Positions 25,715-34,611 of a DNA stretch of 64,000 nucleotides are shown here, in pieces; position 1 is the stretch's first letter; the number at the start of each line of letters is the position of its first letter. Origin of the DNA: Mesotaenium endlicherianum. Lineage: Eukaryota; Streptophyta; Zygnematophyceae; Zygnematales; Mesotaeniaceae. The DNA lies in NCBI GenBank assembly GCA_009602735.1, contig WELA01009248.1:1-64000 (forward strand), in the 5' to 3' direction. The notes under the pieces are model-generated. The model did no database searches. It had not been told where the DNA came from and was given only the letters and a program-made list of their open reading frames with translations. The position numbers and the translations under genes were made by a program.

Positions 25715-26722
25715 TCAACCAATCAATCCGGCAGCTTTGCTGATCTCCATCATGCGGTCCATCGGCTTTTTGGCCGCCAGCCTTAATTCCTCATCCATGA
25801 GAATTTCGGGCTTTTCATACATCATGCACAGGTAGAGCTTTTCGAGGGTGTTCAGCTTCATGTGCGGACAATCATTGCAAGCGCAACTATTATTCGGCGG
25901 GGCGGGGATAAATGTTTTTCCGGGCATGGCCTGCTGCATCTGGTGCAGGATACCCGTTTCAGTGGCCACAATATATTCCATCGCAGTATCGGTCTGCGAG
26001 TACTTAAGCAATTGCGTAGTGCTGCCAATATAATCGGCAATGGCCAGCACCGGTTCCTCACATTCGGGGTGCGCAATCAATTTGGCATTCGGGTGGCGCA
26101 TTTTCAGTTTCGTGATCTTTTCCAGGCTGAATATCTCGTGCACCATACAGGCACCATTCCACAGTGCCATATTACGGCCTGTTTTCTTATTGAGATAGGC
26201 ACCCAGGTTCCTGTCGGGCGCAAAAATGATCGGCTGGTCCTTCGGAACGCTTTCAATGATCTTCTCCGCATTACCCGAAGTACAGATAATATCAGACAAA
26301 GCTTTGATCTCCGCAGTACAGTTGATGTAGGAAATAACGATATGATCGGGGTGCTTCTCTTTAAAAGCCCTGAAAGGAGCAGCAGGCGCACTATCGGCCA
26401 GGGAACAGCCGGCCTTGAGATCGGGCAGGAGTACTTTTTTGGAAGGGTTCAGGATTTTAGCAGTTTCCGCCATGAAATGAACCCCGGCGAAAACAATGAT
26501 ATCAGCATCGGTCTGCCGGGCTTTCTGGGCAAGCCCCAGGCTATCCCCAATATAGTCCGCCACATCCTGTATATCAGGCTCCTGGTAATAATGCGCCAGC
26601 AAGATCGCGTTCTTTTCCTTTTTAAGCCTTTCAATTTCCGCAAAAAGATCCAGCTTCACATCTACTTCCAGATCGAGGAATCCTTTCTGCTCAATATTTT
26701 TTTCCGCTTCTTCAATGTTCAT
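25715..26722 (-). CDS. nadA: Quinolinate synthase A
   Basis: A cytoplasmic [4Fe-4S] enzyme of 335 residues which condenses iminoaspartate with dihydroxyacetone phosphate to quinolinate in NAD synthesis. Characteristic blocks are [28 protein letters not shown] near 36-63, [13 protein letters not shown] near 74, the cluster cysteine in LKAGCSLAD near 103, [10 protein letters not shown] and the C-terminal [10 protein letters not shown]. Of the cluster ligands, cysteines in these three regions are present. Tandem start options are 26728 and 26722. It points away from the putative replication origin. Confidence 0.96.
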   Translation of the reverse strand: MNIEEAEKNIEQKGFLDLEVDVKLDLFAEIERLKKEKNAILLAHYYQEPDIQDVADYIGDSLGLAQKARQTDADIIVFAGVHFMAETAKILNPSKKVLLPDLKAGCSLADSAPAAPFRAFKEKHPDHIVISYINCTAEIKALSDIICTSGNAEKIIESVPKDQPIIFAPDRNLGAYLNKKTGRNMALWNGACMVHEIFSLEKITKLKMRHPNAKLIAHPECEEPVLAIADYIGSTTQLLKYSQTDTAMEYIVATETGILHQMQQAMPGKTFIPAPPNNSCACNDCPHMKLNTLEKLYLCMMYEKPEILMDEELRLAAKKPMDRMMEISKAAGLIG

Positions 26723-26799
26723 AATCATCGTAATAGTATTTAATAATACCTATTTATATAAATCACCTACTATTATTAGGGGTGTGTATATCGGGATAA

Positions 26800-27166
26800 C
26801 TTACTTATCCCCACCATGCAAAGTTAATCAGCCCACCCGTATCCACAGTTATCAACAATTATATTAACAGATGAAATCTTTGTAAAGACTGTAAATAATT
26901 GTGTTTTGAACAGTTGGGGATAGTCTATTCCACAACCCCTATTTTTAACAATCCACTTTTCATGCACTGTTGATCAACATGGATAAAGGAGTCGCGCCGG
27001 ACTGGTAAAGTGCCAGTAGCATACCAACAAGAGAAATTTATTCGAGTGCTTTCCACAGTTAAAAGGTCAAAAACCTGGGTTTTCCACCTGAAATGGAGGT
27101 TGTTCACAAGCCGGTGTTAATTGTTCAAACCCTTTACCTGCCGGATATTGAACCTGTTTTCCACAA
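26800..27166. other. Candidate replication origin (oriC): cluster of DnaA-box-like 9-mers
   Basis: The 516 bases between nadA and ppiD have no gene but many near matches to TTATCCACA. One-mismatch copies are TTATCCCCA (26805-26813), GTATCCACA (26839-26847), TTATCAACA (26849-26857) and TTTTCCACA (27157-27165); TTGTTCACA (27100-27108) fits the looser TTATNCACA with one mismatch. Two-mismatch copies include 26926-26934, 27049-27057, 27080-27088 and, in reverse, 26978-26986. An AT-rich segment (26855-26910) lies next to the tightest pair and could be the unwinding element. Leftward genes dominate to the left, rightward ones to the right. dnaA itself is not in the window. The call is inferred from this density. 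Confidence 0.65.
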
Positions 27167-27198
27167 TTTGTTCTAATGTAGGTTTACCCCTATTTTTG
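27167..27198 (+). promoter_or_regulatory. Promoter of ppiD
   Basis: TTTG at 27167-27170 and TATTTTTG at 27191-27198, with 20 bases between, match the -33 and -7 elements of the Bacteroidota primary sigma factor. The ATG is 47 bases further on. Confidence 0.65.
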
Positions 27199-27244
27199 CC
27201 TCCCGCGAAAAGCTGGACTAAAAACTCATTCTAATTACACTATT

Positions 27245-29332
27245 ATGTCTGTCATTCAAAGAATTCGTGACAAAGGAGCCTGGATCGTGTTTGCCATCAT
27301 CGCCCTGGCTTTGATCGCCTTTATATTACAAGATGGTGTGGGACGCGGAAGCCGCGCTTTTTCCAGCAATACAATCGGTAAAGTGAACGGTGAAAAAATT
27401 ACCCGTACCGAGTTTGAAGAGAAAGTGAACATGCAGGAACGTTATGCCGCACAACAAGGCATGGGCAGAGAACAGCTGGTTACTGCCGTATGGAACCAGG
27501 AAGTGGAAAGAATGGTGTTGAACCAGGAATTCGATAAACTGGGACTCCAGGTGGGGGCCAAAGAACTGAGCGATATTCTCTTTGGTGAGAATTCACCCCT
27601 TCGCCAGGAATTCACCGATCCTAAAACCGGTGTATTCAATGCCGATGATGCACGCAGGGCTTTTGCACAAATCAAGAAAAGCAGGAACAAAGAGCAGCTG
27701 GCGATGATCCAGAACGGATATATCGATCCTACGATCGAAAGTGCGTTGAGGAATAAATACCAGGCCCTGGTTCAACAAGCAGTCTACATACCAAAATGGC
27801 TGGTAGAAAAACAGGAGGCAGACAATAATGCGATTTCCAACATTTCTTATGTATATGTACCCTATGCTTCTGTGTCCGATAGCCTGGCAAAGGTTTCAGA
27901 CGATGATATGATGGCTTATGAGAAGAAGCACAGCAAGCAATTTACAAAGGATGAAGAAAGCAGGTCTATCAGTTATGTTAGTTTCAGCGCCGCGCCGAGT
28001 TCGGCTGATTCAGCAGCAGTATTAGGACAAATAACAGCATTAAAGAATGATTTTGAACATGCTGAAGATGTTGGCGCATATATCAGCAGGGTAGGAAGTG
28101 AAATTCCGTTTTACAATTCCTATTTCAGCAAGGCGAAAATGCAGCAGCCCAATAAAGATTCTTTAACTAAGATACCGGTAGGGTCTGTATACGGTCCGTA
28201 TATCGATGCACAGAATTATACACTGGCTAAAATGGTAGGGATCAAACAGTGGCCCGACAGTGTGAAAGTTCGCCACATACTCATTGCCACCGCAGATCCC
28301 CGCGCAGGCCAGGTGATCAGAGAAGATTCTGTTGCAAAGAAACTGGTTGACAGTATTGAAACCGCCGTAAAAGGAGGAGCAGATTTCAACGCCCTGGTAC
28401 AAAAATATTCCGATGATCCGGGAAGCAAAGAAAAAGGCGGCGTATATGAATATTTCCCACAGGGTCAAATGGTTGTTCCATTCAATGATTATGTATTCGA
28501 TCATCCCGTAGGAAGCAAAGGCGTGGTAAAAACAGATTATGGATACCACTATATAGAGATACTGGGACAGAAAGGAATGAATCCTGTTTACAAAATTGCC
28601 TACCTGTCAAAAGCCATTGTTGCCAGCAATGAAACGGTAAGTAACGCCAACACGCACGCAGCGCAGTTTGCAGCGAGCAGCAAGAACGGAAAGCAATTCA
28701 ATGAAAATGCGTTGAAATCCGGTCTTTCTATCATGCCGGGAAATGATATCAAACAGAATGATTTTGCTGTACCGGGCGTGGGGCAGAGCAGACAACTGGT
28801 TCGCTGGATCTATGAACATGGTGTTGGCGATGTGTCTGATCCTACAGAAGTAGGAGACCGTTATGTGGTTGCGATCGTAACTGCAGTTAACAAAGCTGGA
28901 CTGATGTCGCCAACAGAAGCAAGGGCTTTTGCTGAAGGACTGGTGCGCAATGAAAAGAAAGCAGCGCAGATCATCAGTACTAAGTTCAAAGGCAATAGCC
29001 TGGAATCTTACGCCAGCAGCGCAGGAACAACCGTAATGAAGGCAGACAGCATCGGCTTCAACGCGCCGTTCATTCCGAATATTGGAAATGAACCTAAGAT
29101 CGTTGGCGCTGCATTCAATAAATCATTGAATGGTAAAGCAAGTGAGCCCATCGCAGGCGGGACTGGCGTATTTGCTGTACAGGTAGTGAATAGTGGAGCA
29201 AGGGCCGGTGTGATGGATCCTGCTGCTATCAGGCAGAACCTGTTGCAGGGTGCAAGAATGGCTGCTTATCGTAGCCTGGAAGCATTGAGAAAAGCGGCGT
29301 CTATTAAGGACAACCGATCCAAATTTTATTAA
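27245..29332 (+). CDS. ppiD: Membrane-anchored peptidylprolyl isomerase, PpiD/SurA type
   Basis: A protein of 695 residues. A single N-terminal helix (WIVFAIIALALIAFILQDG, about 13-31) anchors it in the inner membrane with the rest in the periplasm. The SurA-like N-domain follows (GKVNGEKITRTEFEEKV near 45). The parvulin rotamase domain is near 340-440, beginning VKVRHILIATADPR and including SDDPGSKEKGGVYEYFPQGQMV and YGYHYIEILG. A second, weaker C-terminal repeat region runs to the end. It chaperones exported and outer-membrane proteins as they fold. It has a well-formed promoter and a strong terminator, so it is monocistronic. The length is somewhat above the E. coli protein, as is usual in this phylum. 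Confidence 0.92.
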   Translation: MSVIQRIRDKGAWIVFAIIALALIAFILQDGVGRGSRAFSSNTIGKVNGEKITRTEFEEKVNMQERYAAQQGMGREQLVTAVWNQEVERMVLNQEFDKLGLQVGAKELSDILFGENSPLRQEFTDPKTGVFNADDARRAFAQIKKSRNKEQLAMIQNGYIDPTIESALRNKYQALVQQAVYIPKWLVEKQEADNNAISNISYVYVPYASVSDSLAKVSDDDMMAYEKKHSKQFTKDEESRSISYVSFSAAPSSADSAAVLGQITALKNDFEHAEDVGAYISRVGSEIPFYNSYFSKAKMQQPNKDSLTKIPVGSVYGPYIDAQNYTLAKMVGIKQWPDSVKVRHILIATADPRAGQVIREDSVAKKLVDSIETAVKGGADFNALVQKYSDDPGSKEKGGVYEYFPQGQMVVPFNDYVFDHPVGSKGVVKTDYGYHYIEILGQKGMNPVYKIAYLSKAIVASNETVSNANTHAAQFAASSKNGKQFNENALKSGLSIMPGNDIKQNDFAVPGVGQSRQLVRWIYEHGVGDVSDPTEVGDRYVVAIVTAVNKAGLMSPTEARAFAEGLVRNEKKAAQIISTKFKGNSLESYASSAGTTVMKADSIGFNAPFIPNIGNEPKIVGAAFNKSLNGKASEPIAGGTGVFAVQVVNSGARAGVMDPAAIRQNLLQGARMAAYRSLEALRKAASIKDNRSKFY

Positions 29333-29357
29333 TCAGCATTTTATATTGTTATGATAG

Positions 29358-29388
29358 AGGCCCGGTAAATTATGCCGGGCCTTTTTCT
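29358..29388 (+). terminator. Rho-independent terminator after ppiD
   Basis: AGGCCCGG (29358-29365) pairs with CCGGGCCT (29375-29382) around a nine-base loop, followed by TTTTCTTT. Confidence 0.92.
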
Positions 29389-29415
29389 TTGCCCCTGGCT
29401 TAAGCCAGGGGCAAA
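29388..29415. repeat. Perfect 28-bp palindrome
   Basis: Half-site TTTGCCCCTGGCTT is followed at once by its exact reverse complement, with no loop. It sits directly after the ppiD terminator and before the DUF2480 promoter. It could be a protein-binding palindrome or a REP-like sequence; no second copy was seen in the window. Confidence 0.75.
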
Positions 29416-29455
29416 GGTTTTTCATATACAGAAAATGAATGTTGCAGGATAGTGC

Positions 29456-29463
29456 TAATTTTG
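29456..29463 (+). promoter_or_regulatory. -7 box upstream of the DUF2480 gene
   Basis: TAATTTTG matches TAnnTTTG and lies 19 bases before the ATG. No clear -33 partner. Confidence 0.45.
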
Positions 29464-29482
29464 TGTAGTAAATAGATATAGT

Positions 29483-29989
29483 ATGTCAGATCTGATTGTG
29501 AATAAAGTGGCAGAAAGCGGACTGATCAGCATGGACCTTGAAATATATTATCCCAAAGAGGAAATAAAGGTCTTTGACCTGAAGGACCATCTTTTTATGG
29601 GATTGATATTGAAAGAAAAAGATTTCCGTGCAGCGCTGCAGGCGATGGATTGGAGCAGCTACGCGGGGGTAAATGTTGCAGTTACCTGTTCGGCAGATGC
29701 TGTGATCCCTATGTGGGCATATATGCTGGTAGCAAGTTATTTACAGCCGGTGGCAAAAGCTGTTGTTTTTGGAAATGAAAAACAAACGATCGAAAACCTT
29801 TTGCTCAGGAACCTGGAAACGATAAAGGGAGAAGAATATACAGATAAGCGGGTGGTGATCAAAGGTTGTGGCGAGTTGCCCATTCCAGAAAGTGCATACC
29901 TCACCATTACAAACAAACTAAGGCCATTTGTAAAAAGTATCATGTATGGTGAGCCGTGTAGTACGGTGCCCATTTATAAAAAGAAATGA
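29483..29989 (+). CDS. DUF2480 family protein
   Basis: A soluble protein of 168 residues. It matches the Bacteroidota-specific DUF2480 family as I recall it: VNKVAESGLISMDLE at the start, WSSYAGVNVAVTCSADAVIPMWAYML near 53-78, and VVIKGCGELPIPESAYLTITNKLRPFVKSIMYGEPCSTVPIYK at the C-terminus, described here by its order of conserved glycines, cysteines and prolines. No signal peptide or membrane helix. Function is unknown. It has its own -7 box and a bidirectional terminator shared with the S9 peptidase gene. Confidence 0.85.
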   Translation: MSDLIVNKVAESGLISMDLEIYYPKEEIKVFDLKDHLFMGLILKEKDFRAALQAMDWSSYAGVNVAVTCSADAVIPMWAYMLVASYLQPVAKAVVFGNEKQTIENLLLRNLETIKGEEYTDKRVVIKGCGELPIPESAYLTITNKLRPFVKSIMYGEPCSTVPIYKKK

Positions 29990-30001
29990 TTTGCACAAAA
30001 G

Positions 30002-30034
30002 AAAAGCGACCGCGAAATCTCCGGTCGCTTTTTT
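30002..30034. terminator. Bidirectional terminator between DUF2480 and S9 peptidase genes
   Basis: AAAAGCGACCG pairs with CGGTCGCTTTT around a ten-base loop (about 30002-30012 and 30021-30032), with A and T runs on both sides. Confidence 0.9.
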
Positions 30035-30040
30035 AATGAT

Positions 30041-32404
30041 TTATTTGAGCAGTGTGTTGTCAAACAATTTGAGGATTCGTTTGTACTCATCGGTCCAGCT
30101 GCTGGGTTCTACAAAACCATGGTCTTCCATGGGATAGGGCGCTAATTCCCAATTGTCTTTACCGAGTTCAATGAGGCGTTGTGTGAGACGAACGGCATCC
30201 TGGAAATGAACGTTCACATCTACCATTCCATGACAAATGAGCAAATGATTTTTCAAACCGCTTGCAAAATTGATGGGCGATGAACGCGCGTAAGCGATAC
30301 TGTCGGTAAAAGGTTCATTCAATATATTGGAAGTATACCCATGATTATACTGCGCCCAGTCGGTTACGGGTCTTAATGCAGCGCCGGCCTTGAACACATC
30401 GGGTTTGGTAAATAACGCCATCAGCGTCATGAAGCCTCCATAGCTTCCACCATAGATACCAATTCTTCCCGGATCAATGCCTTTTTGATTGACGAGGAAT
30501 TTTGCTGCATCTACATGATCGTCGAGATCTTTACCGCCCATGAAACGATAGATACCGGTGCGCCAGTTTCTTCCGTATCCGCTGCTGGCGCGATAGTCGA
30601 TATCGAGTACAGTGTATCCTTTATCGGCGAGCAGGTTGTTGAACATGTATTCGCGGAAATACTGGCTCCACCAATAATGTACGTTTTGTAAATAACCTGC
30701 GCCATGTACAAAAATAACAGCGGCATTATTTTTTTTGTCACCGGAGGGTTCGTAAATCCTGGCGTACACCTGTTCACCATCACTCGCGGGAATGGTTATG
30801 ATGCGCGGTTCTTTCCATGGGTAAGCCTTGAATGCATCACTCATTGACTTAAATGTAACCTGTATGGGTTGCTTGCCCGGCGCATTTTCCTGTATATATA
30901 ATTCCCATGGTTTGTTGATATAAGAGTAACGATAGGCAATCCACTTTTCATCTGGAGAAAGACGCACATCATAACCGCCTGTCATGGAGGTGATCTTTTC
31001 TTTTTTCGATCCATCGGTTTTAATGCGGTACCAGTTTTGTTTTCCGGGATGCTCTTCATTGGTGAGCAGGTAAAAGAAATCTTTGTTTTTGCTGAGTGCA
31101 AGATCCTGCACTTCATACTTGCCGGAAGTGAGCGCGTTCTTTGTTTGCGTAACCGTGTTGTAAGTATAGAGATGTGCGTATCCTGTTAGTTCACTCTGGA
31201 AATAAAACAATGCATCGTTGATCCATCCGAGCGTAGCGCCGTATCCAATGCCGGGCCCGCCAATCCAGGCTTCATCACGTTGCCGGTCGATCAGTTTCAA
31301 TTTTCCGGTAGCGGCATCGAGTTGCATCAACCAGCGATCTTTATTGTCCTGAGAACGGATATCAACAATTGCATAAGTCCCTGCTTCATTCCAGTAAGGT
31401 CCGTTGACATACACAGCGCGAGGAACAGGTTTTTTGTTTGCGTATTTTGAAGGATAATCTTTTACATAATCAGGCAGATCTGTGATGCCGGGTATGGAAT
31501 CAGTGAGCACCTGGTAAACAGAGTCCCTGGATTTGTCGAAAACAAAAAATTCATACTTGCCCATAGGCGCGCCTACTTTTGTTCTTCCGGGGATCGCTGC
31601 TGTGAAACCGCTTTCGGTAACATATTCCGGAACGATTGTATTTTTTGAATTTGCAGGAGGCTGATACAAGCGATACGTAACATAACGGCCATCCGGACTG
31701 ATCTGTATATTTTGCAATCGCTTTTCTCCTATAACTATATCTTTTAGTGTGTCAACCTCTTTATTTAATGCAGCGAAAGCATCGCGTTGTTCTTTTTTGT
31801 GTTTGCGTTCTTTGAGTACCTGCATTAATTCGAGCTGCTGCTGTTGCAGCCAGGGTTCCTGATGATTCTTGTCAGAAGATAGATGTGCCGGTGCATTTTC
31901 AGTTGATTTAACAAAGTTGGTCAGTTGCCTGGTAACACCGGATTTGATGCTCCATGCATAAAGGTTTTGATTGCGTAAATAAACCACCCATTCGTCTTTT
32001 TGTAGGAAGCCGGGATTGCTTTCGGTTTCTTCTGTTTGTGTAATGCGGGTGATGTTTCCGGATTTGAGATCCTGCAAAAAAATATCGCCATGATGGGTAT
32101 AGAGTAAAAATGTGCGGGAAGTATTATAAACCCCGTTGTTGCGGGAGGCTAGCATTTGTGATTCGAGGAATGAAACTTTCGTTATTGATTGTGGTACAAT
32201 TAAATACGAATAAACAGAATCAGATATGTTTTTGTCAGGATTCCAGTCAAAATAGACTTTCTTACTATCGGTACTCCAGAATACATTGGAAGGAGAAGTG
32301 CCGATCCATTTGGGATCCTGCATGATTTTTTCAACAGTCAGGTTTTGTTGTGCATGTACAAAGCATGCAAAAAACAAGCAAATAGACAGTAGCCGTATTT
32401 TCAT
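30041..32404 (-). CDS. S9 family prolyl oligopeptidase/DPP IV-like peptidase
   Basis: A secreted serine peptidase of 787 residues. The signal peptide is MKIRLLSICLFFACFVHAQ; an upstream ATG (32434) would misplace it. Residues about 30-530 form a beta-propeller of WD-like repeats (for example TRITQTEETESNP, MTGGYDVRLSPDEKWIAYRY). The alpha/beta hydrolase domain follows, with nucleophile elbow GGSYGGFM near 650, an acid in HGMVDVNVHFQDA near 733 and histidine in MEDHGF near 768. It resembles dipeptidyl peptidases of this phylum that cut after proline or alanine and feed peptide uptake. It is followed by a shared terminator. Confidence 0.92.
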   Translation of the reverse strand: MKIRLLSICLFFACFVHAQQNLTVEKIMQDPKWIGTSPSNVFWSTDSKKVYFDWNPDKNISDSVYSYLIVPQSITKVSFLESQMLASRNNGVYNTSRTFLLYTHHGDIFLQDLKSGNITRITQTEETESNPGFLQKDEWVVYLRNQNLYAWSIKSGVTRQLTNFVKSTENAPAHLSSDKNHQEPWLQQQQLELMQVLKERKHKKEQRDAFAALNKEVDTLKDIVIGEKRLQNIQISPDGRYVTYRLYQPPANSKNTIVPEYVTESGFTAAIPGRTKVGAPMGKYEFFVFDKSRDSVYQVLTDSIPGITDLPDYVKDYPSKYANKKPVPRAVYVNGPYWNEAGTYAIVDIRSQDNKDRWLMQLDAATGKLKLIDRQRDEAWIGGPGIGYGATLGWINDALFYFQSELTGYAHLYTYNTVTQTKNALTSGKYEVQDLALSKNKDFFYLLTNEEHPGKQNWYRIKTDGSKKEKITSMTGGYDVRLSPDEKWIAYRYSYINKPWELYIQENAPGKQPIQVTFKSMSDAFKAYPWKEPRIITIPASDGEQVYARIYEPSGDKKNNAAVIFVHGAGYLQNVHYWWSQYFREYMFNNLLADKGYTVLDIDYRASSGYGRNWRTGIYRFMGGKDLDDHVDAAKFLVNQKGIDPGRIGIYGGSYGGFMTLMALFTKPDVFKAGAALRPVTDWAQYNHGYTSNILNEPFTDSIAYARSSPINFASGLKNHLLICHGMVDVNVHFQDAVRLTQRLIELGKDNWELAPYPMEDHGFVEPSSWTDEYKRILKLFDNTLLK

Positions 32405-32488
32405 TCGTACAGTTTTATCGGATAAATCTATCACAATGTGGCGAAGGGAAAAACAACCAACTAGAGATTTTGATGAGCGGATCGGTAT

Positions 32489-33058
32489 TTACCGGTAATA
32501 ATGATTCCTTTCAATTTCTTCACGCACTTTATCGTGAACAAGGTAATGGATGGATTTGCCGGATTTGATATTGTCGCGAATGACTGTAGCAGACAGCTCG
32601 AGCAATGGAGCATCCAGGATCGTTACCCGGGCATCTTGCGGTGGGGTTACATCGAACCTGGGTCTTTTATAAATAATGAAGGAATAGTGCTTGATCAGTA
32701 GTTCATAATTTTTCCAATGTTGCAAATTGGAGAAACTGTCGCTTCCCATCACAATGGAAAACTGATGCTGCGGATATTTTTCCTGGAGATAAGTAAGGGT
32801 GTCAATAGTATAGGAGGGACGCGGCAACCGGAACTCTACATCCGACACCCGCAACCTGGGATCATCATCGATGGACAGGTGTACCAGGTGTAAGCGCTGG
32901 TGTTCATTCAACAATAGGGCCGAAGGCTTCAATGGATTCTGGGGCGATACCACAAACCATACCTGGTCAACCCCGTCATGATTCGCAACATGACTGGCAA
33001 TGATCAGGTGCCCGATGTGAATGGGATTAAAAGAGCCGAAGTAGAGACCTATTTTCAT
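32489..33058 (-). CDS. nadD: Nicotinate-nucleotide adenylyltransferase
   Basis: A cytoplasmic enzyme of 189 residues that adenylates nicotinate mononucleotide to deamido-NAD. The nucleotidyl transferase motif GSFNPIHIGHL is at residues 8-18, VSPQNPLKP near 37-45, the MGSDSFSNLQHW block near 103-114 and the second signature SATVIRDNIKSG near 156-167, where the family has I-S-S/A-T-x-I-R. It is five bases downstream of the feoA-like gene. With nadA in the same window, two steps of NAD synthesis are encoded here, though not in one operon. Confidence 0.95.
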   Translation of the reverse strand: MKIGLYFGSFNPIHIGHLIIASHVANHDGVDQVWFVVSPQNPLKPSALLLNEHQRLHLVHLSIDDDPRLRVSDVEFRLPRPSYTIDTLTYLQEKYPQHQFSIVMGSDSFSNLQHWKNYELLIKHYSFIIYKRPRFDVTPPQDARVTILDAPLLELSATVIRDNIKSGKSIHYLVHDKVREEIERNHYYR

Positions 33059-33063
33059 CTATT

Positions 33064-33291
33064 TTATATCTGAAGGTCTACAAAGATACTGTTGGCCTCG
33101 TTCAGGCGCAGGCTGAGGTGGTAACCGGCAACCGATATGGAGATGGGGTCTCCCAAAGGCGCTACCTGTTCTACCGTTACCAGCTCTCCGGGAACACATC
33201 CCATTTCCATGAGCTTGATAAAAATATCGTCTTTCTCAAAAGAATGGATTACCGCTTTCTGTCCTGTTTCCAGCTCTGACAGTCTTATCAT
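33064..33291 (-). CDS. FeoA-domain protein
   Basis: A small SH3-like beta-barrel protein of about 75 residues (77 if started at 33297). It shows MIRLSELETGQKAVIHSF, LMEMGCVPGELVTVEQVAPLGDPISISVAGYHLSLRLNEA, the usual FeoA pattern of a glycine and proline turn followed by two strands. FeoA assists the ferrous iron transporter FeoB, but no feoB is found here, so the protein may act with a FeoB encoded elsewhere or as a free FeoA domain. It is co-directional and five bases from nadD, and divergent from ybeY with about 130 bases between starts. Confidence 0.88.
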   Translation of the reverse strand: MIRLSELETGQKAVIHSFEKDDIFIKLMEMGCVPGELVTVEQVAPLGDPISISVAGYHLSLRLNEANSIFVDLQI

Positions 33292-33429
33292 AACCAAAGA
33301 TGAATGTACAGGGTAAAGGTAGGTGGCTAAACGGTGACTGGGTTACGAATTTTGGAGTATTCGCCTGAATTAGAGAGACAATATAAATGGCCTTTTCACG
33401 TTATCCATTCTTGCAGGAAAAGAAAAACC

Positions 33430-33858
33430 ATGGTATCATTTCACTCGGCAGACAGGACCCTTACATTAAAGGGAAGAACAAAACTGAAGCCTTTCATAGA
33501 AGGCATCTTCAAAAGGGAGGGGAAGAGGCTTTCCCTCATCAACTATGTATTTTGTTCGGATGACTATCTCCTGCAGATCAACCGGGACTTCCTGCAGCAT
33601 GACTACTATACCGACATCATCACATTTAGCCTTTCTGCTCCCCGCGCCCCCATCGAAGCGGAAGTCTATATTAGCATAGATAGGGTAAAGGACAATGCCC
33701 AAACCCAGGATACTACATACCAGGAAGAATTGCTCCGGGTAATCTTCCATGGAGCCCTCCACCTCTGCGGATACAAGGATAAGACGAGGAGTCAAAGCAA
33801 AATAATGCGGGAAAAGGAGGATCAGTACCTCAAACTATTCAAAAAGCAGGGACAATAG
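33430..33858 (+). CDS. ybeY: Endoribonuclease YbeY (rRNA maturation)
   Basis: A metalloprotein of 142 residues acting in 16S rRNA 3'-end processing and ribosome quality control. The fold signature is FCSDDYLLQINRDFLQHDYYTDIITFSL (order given by the D-Y-L-L and TDIITF motifs) and the metal site FHGALHLCGYKDK near 110-122. Two zinc-ligand histidines are present; the place of the third in E. coli (GYDH) holds an aspartate, which I believe is usual in Bacteroidota. The frame is open to 33334, but the ATG at 33430 gives the normal length. Confidence 0.88.
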   Translation: MVSFHSADRTLTLKGRTKLKPFIEGIFKREGKRLSLINYVFCSDDYLLQINRDFLQHDYYTDIITFSLSAPRAPIEAEVYISIDRVKDNAQTQDTTYQEELLRVIFHGALHLCGYKDKTRSQSKIMREKEDQYLKLFKKQGQ

Positions 33859-33923
33859 GTTCCACGAATCCCAGTTTCTCCCCGAAACACACAAATAGTT
33901 AAATGTTCCACGAATCCCAGTTT
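33859..33923. repeat. Two 19-bp direct repeats after ybeY
   Basis: GTTCCACGAATCCCAGTTT occurs at 33859-33877 and again at 33905-33923, 46 bases apart, between ybeY and the HNH-like gene. The second copy is followed by CGGGAAGGAAC, making a weak GTTCC...GGAAC inverted pair. Confidence 0.85.
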
Positions 33924-33951
33924 CGGGAAGGAACATGCTTAGCTTTGCAGT

Positions 33952-34587
33952 ATGGCAAGAAAGAAATGGACACCCCAAACGGAGGTAACGGAATCCCTGC
34001 TGAAATTCAGGGAGAAAAGAAAATGGCAGTTGGGATACCGCAGGTATGTACTGGAGGGTAAGCCCAGCGAAGCCTATGCCCGGTACTTTGGTCTCAGCGC
34101 CGCCCAATTAAGGGAATGGTTTGAGTTGCAGTTCAGCGAAGGACTGAACTGGGAGAACTTTGGCAAAGCCTGGCAGTTCGATCATATTGTGCCAGCCACC
34201 TACTTCGACTATTCCAATGAAGAAGACCTTTTCTTGTGCTGGAACTTCATCAATATGCGGGTAGAAAGGATTGACGAAGCACCGGGCGTTGCCCGTAGTG
34301 GTAAAGGCGATCTGCTGGCCGCCAGGGCGTATTTTCAGAACCTGCATCAAAAAACCGGCTTCTCTCTTTGTGGTAGAATGCTGGCTAAGATTGAAAGCAT
34401 AGAGGCTGCTGGCATAGAAACCAATCCCAGATCCGAGGCGTTCATCAAACAGAATATTGACTGGCTGGAAAAAATGCGCGACTTGAACGCAGAAGAATTC
34501 TCCAAACTGAACAATGGCATGAGCGTGTCGGATATTTTGCTGGAAAGAGAAATCCTGAAGAAGTTTGGTAAGGACGCGCTTCAATAG
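33952..34587 (+). CDS. HNH-like nuclease-fold protein
   Basis: A protein of 211 residues, not clearly recognised. Residues about 70-110 contain FGKAWQFDHIVPATYFDYSNEEDLFLCWNFINMRV. The aspartate-histidine pair (FDHIVP) and the cysteine-tryptophan-asparagine stretch (CWNFINM) resemble the core of phage- and plasmid-type HNH endonucleases, in which DH and a later N/H bind the metal. The zinc knuckle cysteines of some members are lacking. The basic start MARKKWTPQTE and the RKWQLGYRRYVL segment could bind nucleic acid. It sits in a small accessory islet with an MNT gene. HNH assignment is inference from motif only. Confidence 0.5.
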   Translation: MARKKWTPQTEVTESLLKFREKRKWQLGYRRYVLEGKPSEAYARYFGLSAAQLREWFELQFSEGLNWENFGKAWQFDHIVPATYFDYSNEEDLFLCWNFINMRVERIDEAPGVARSGKGDLLAARAYFQNLHQKTGFSLCGRMLAKIESIEAAGIETNPRSEAFIKQNIDWLEKMRDLNAEEFSKLNNGMSVSDILLEREILKKFGKDALQ

Positions 34588-34611
34588 GGAATGTTATAAC
34601 TTTACAATAAG

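Noticed and set aside
25862-26743. 293-codon open frame antisense to nadA
   Set aside because: Opposite to a clear nadA and lacking any motif.
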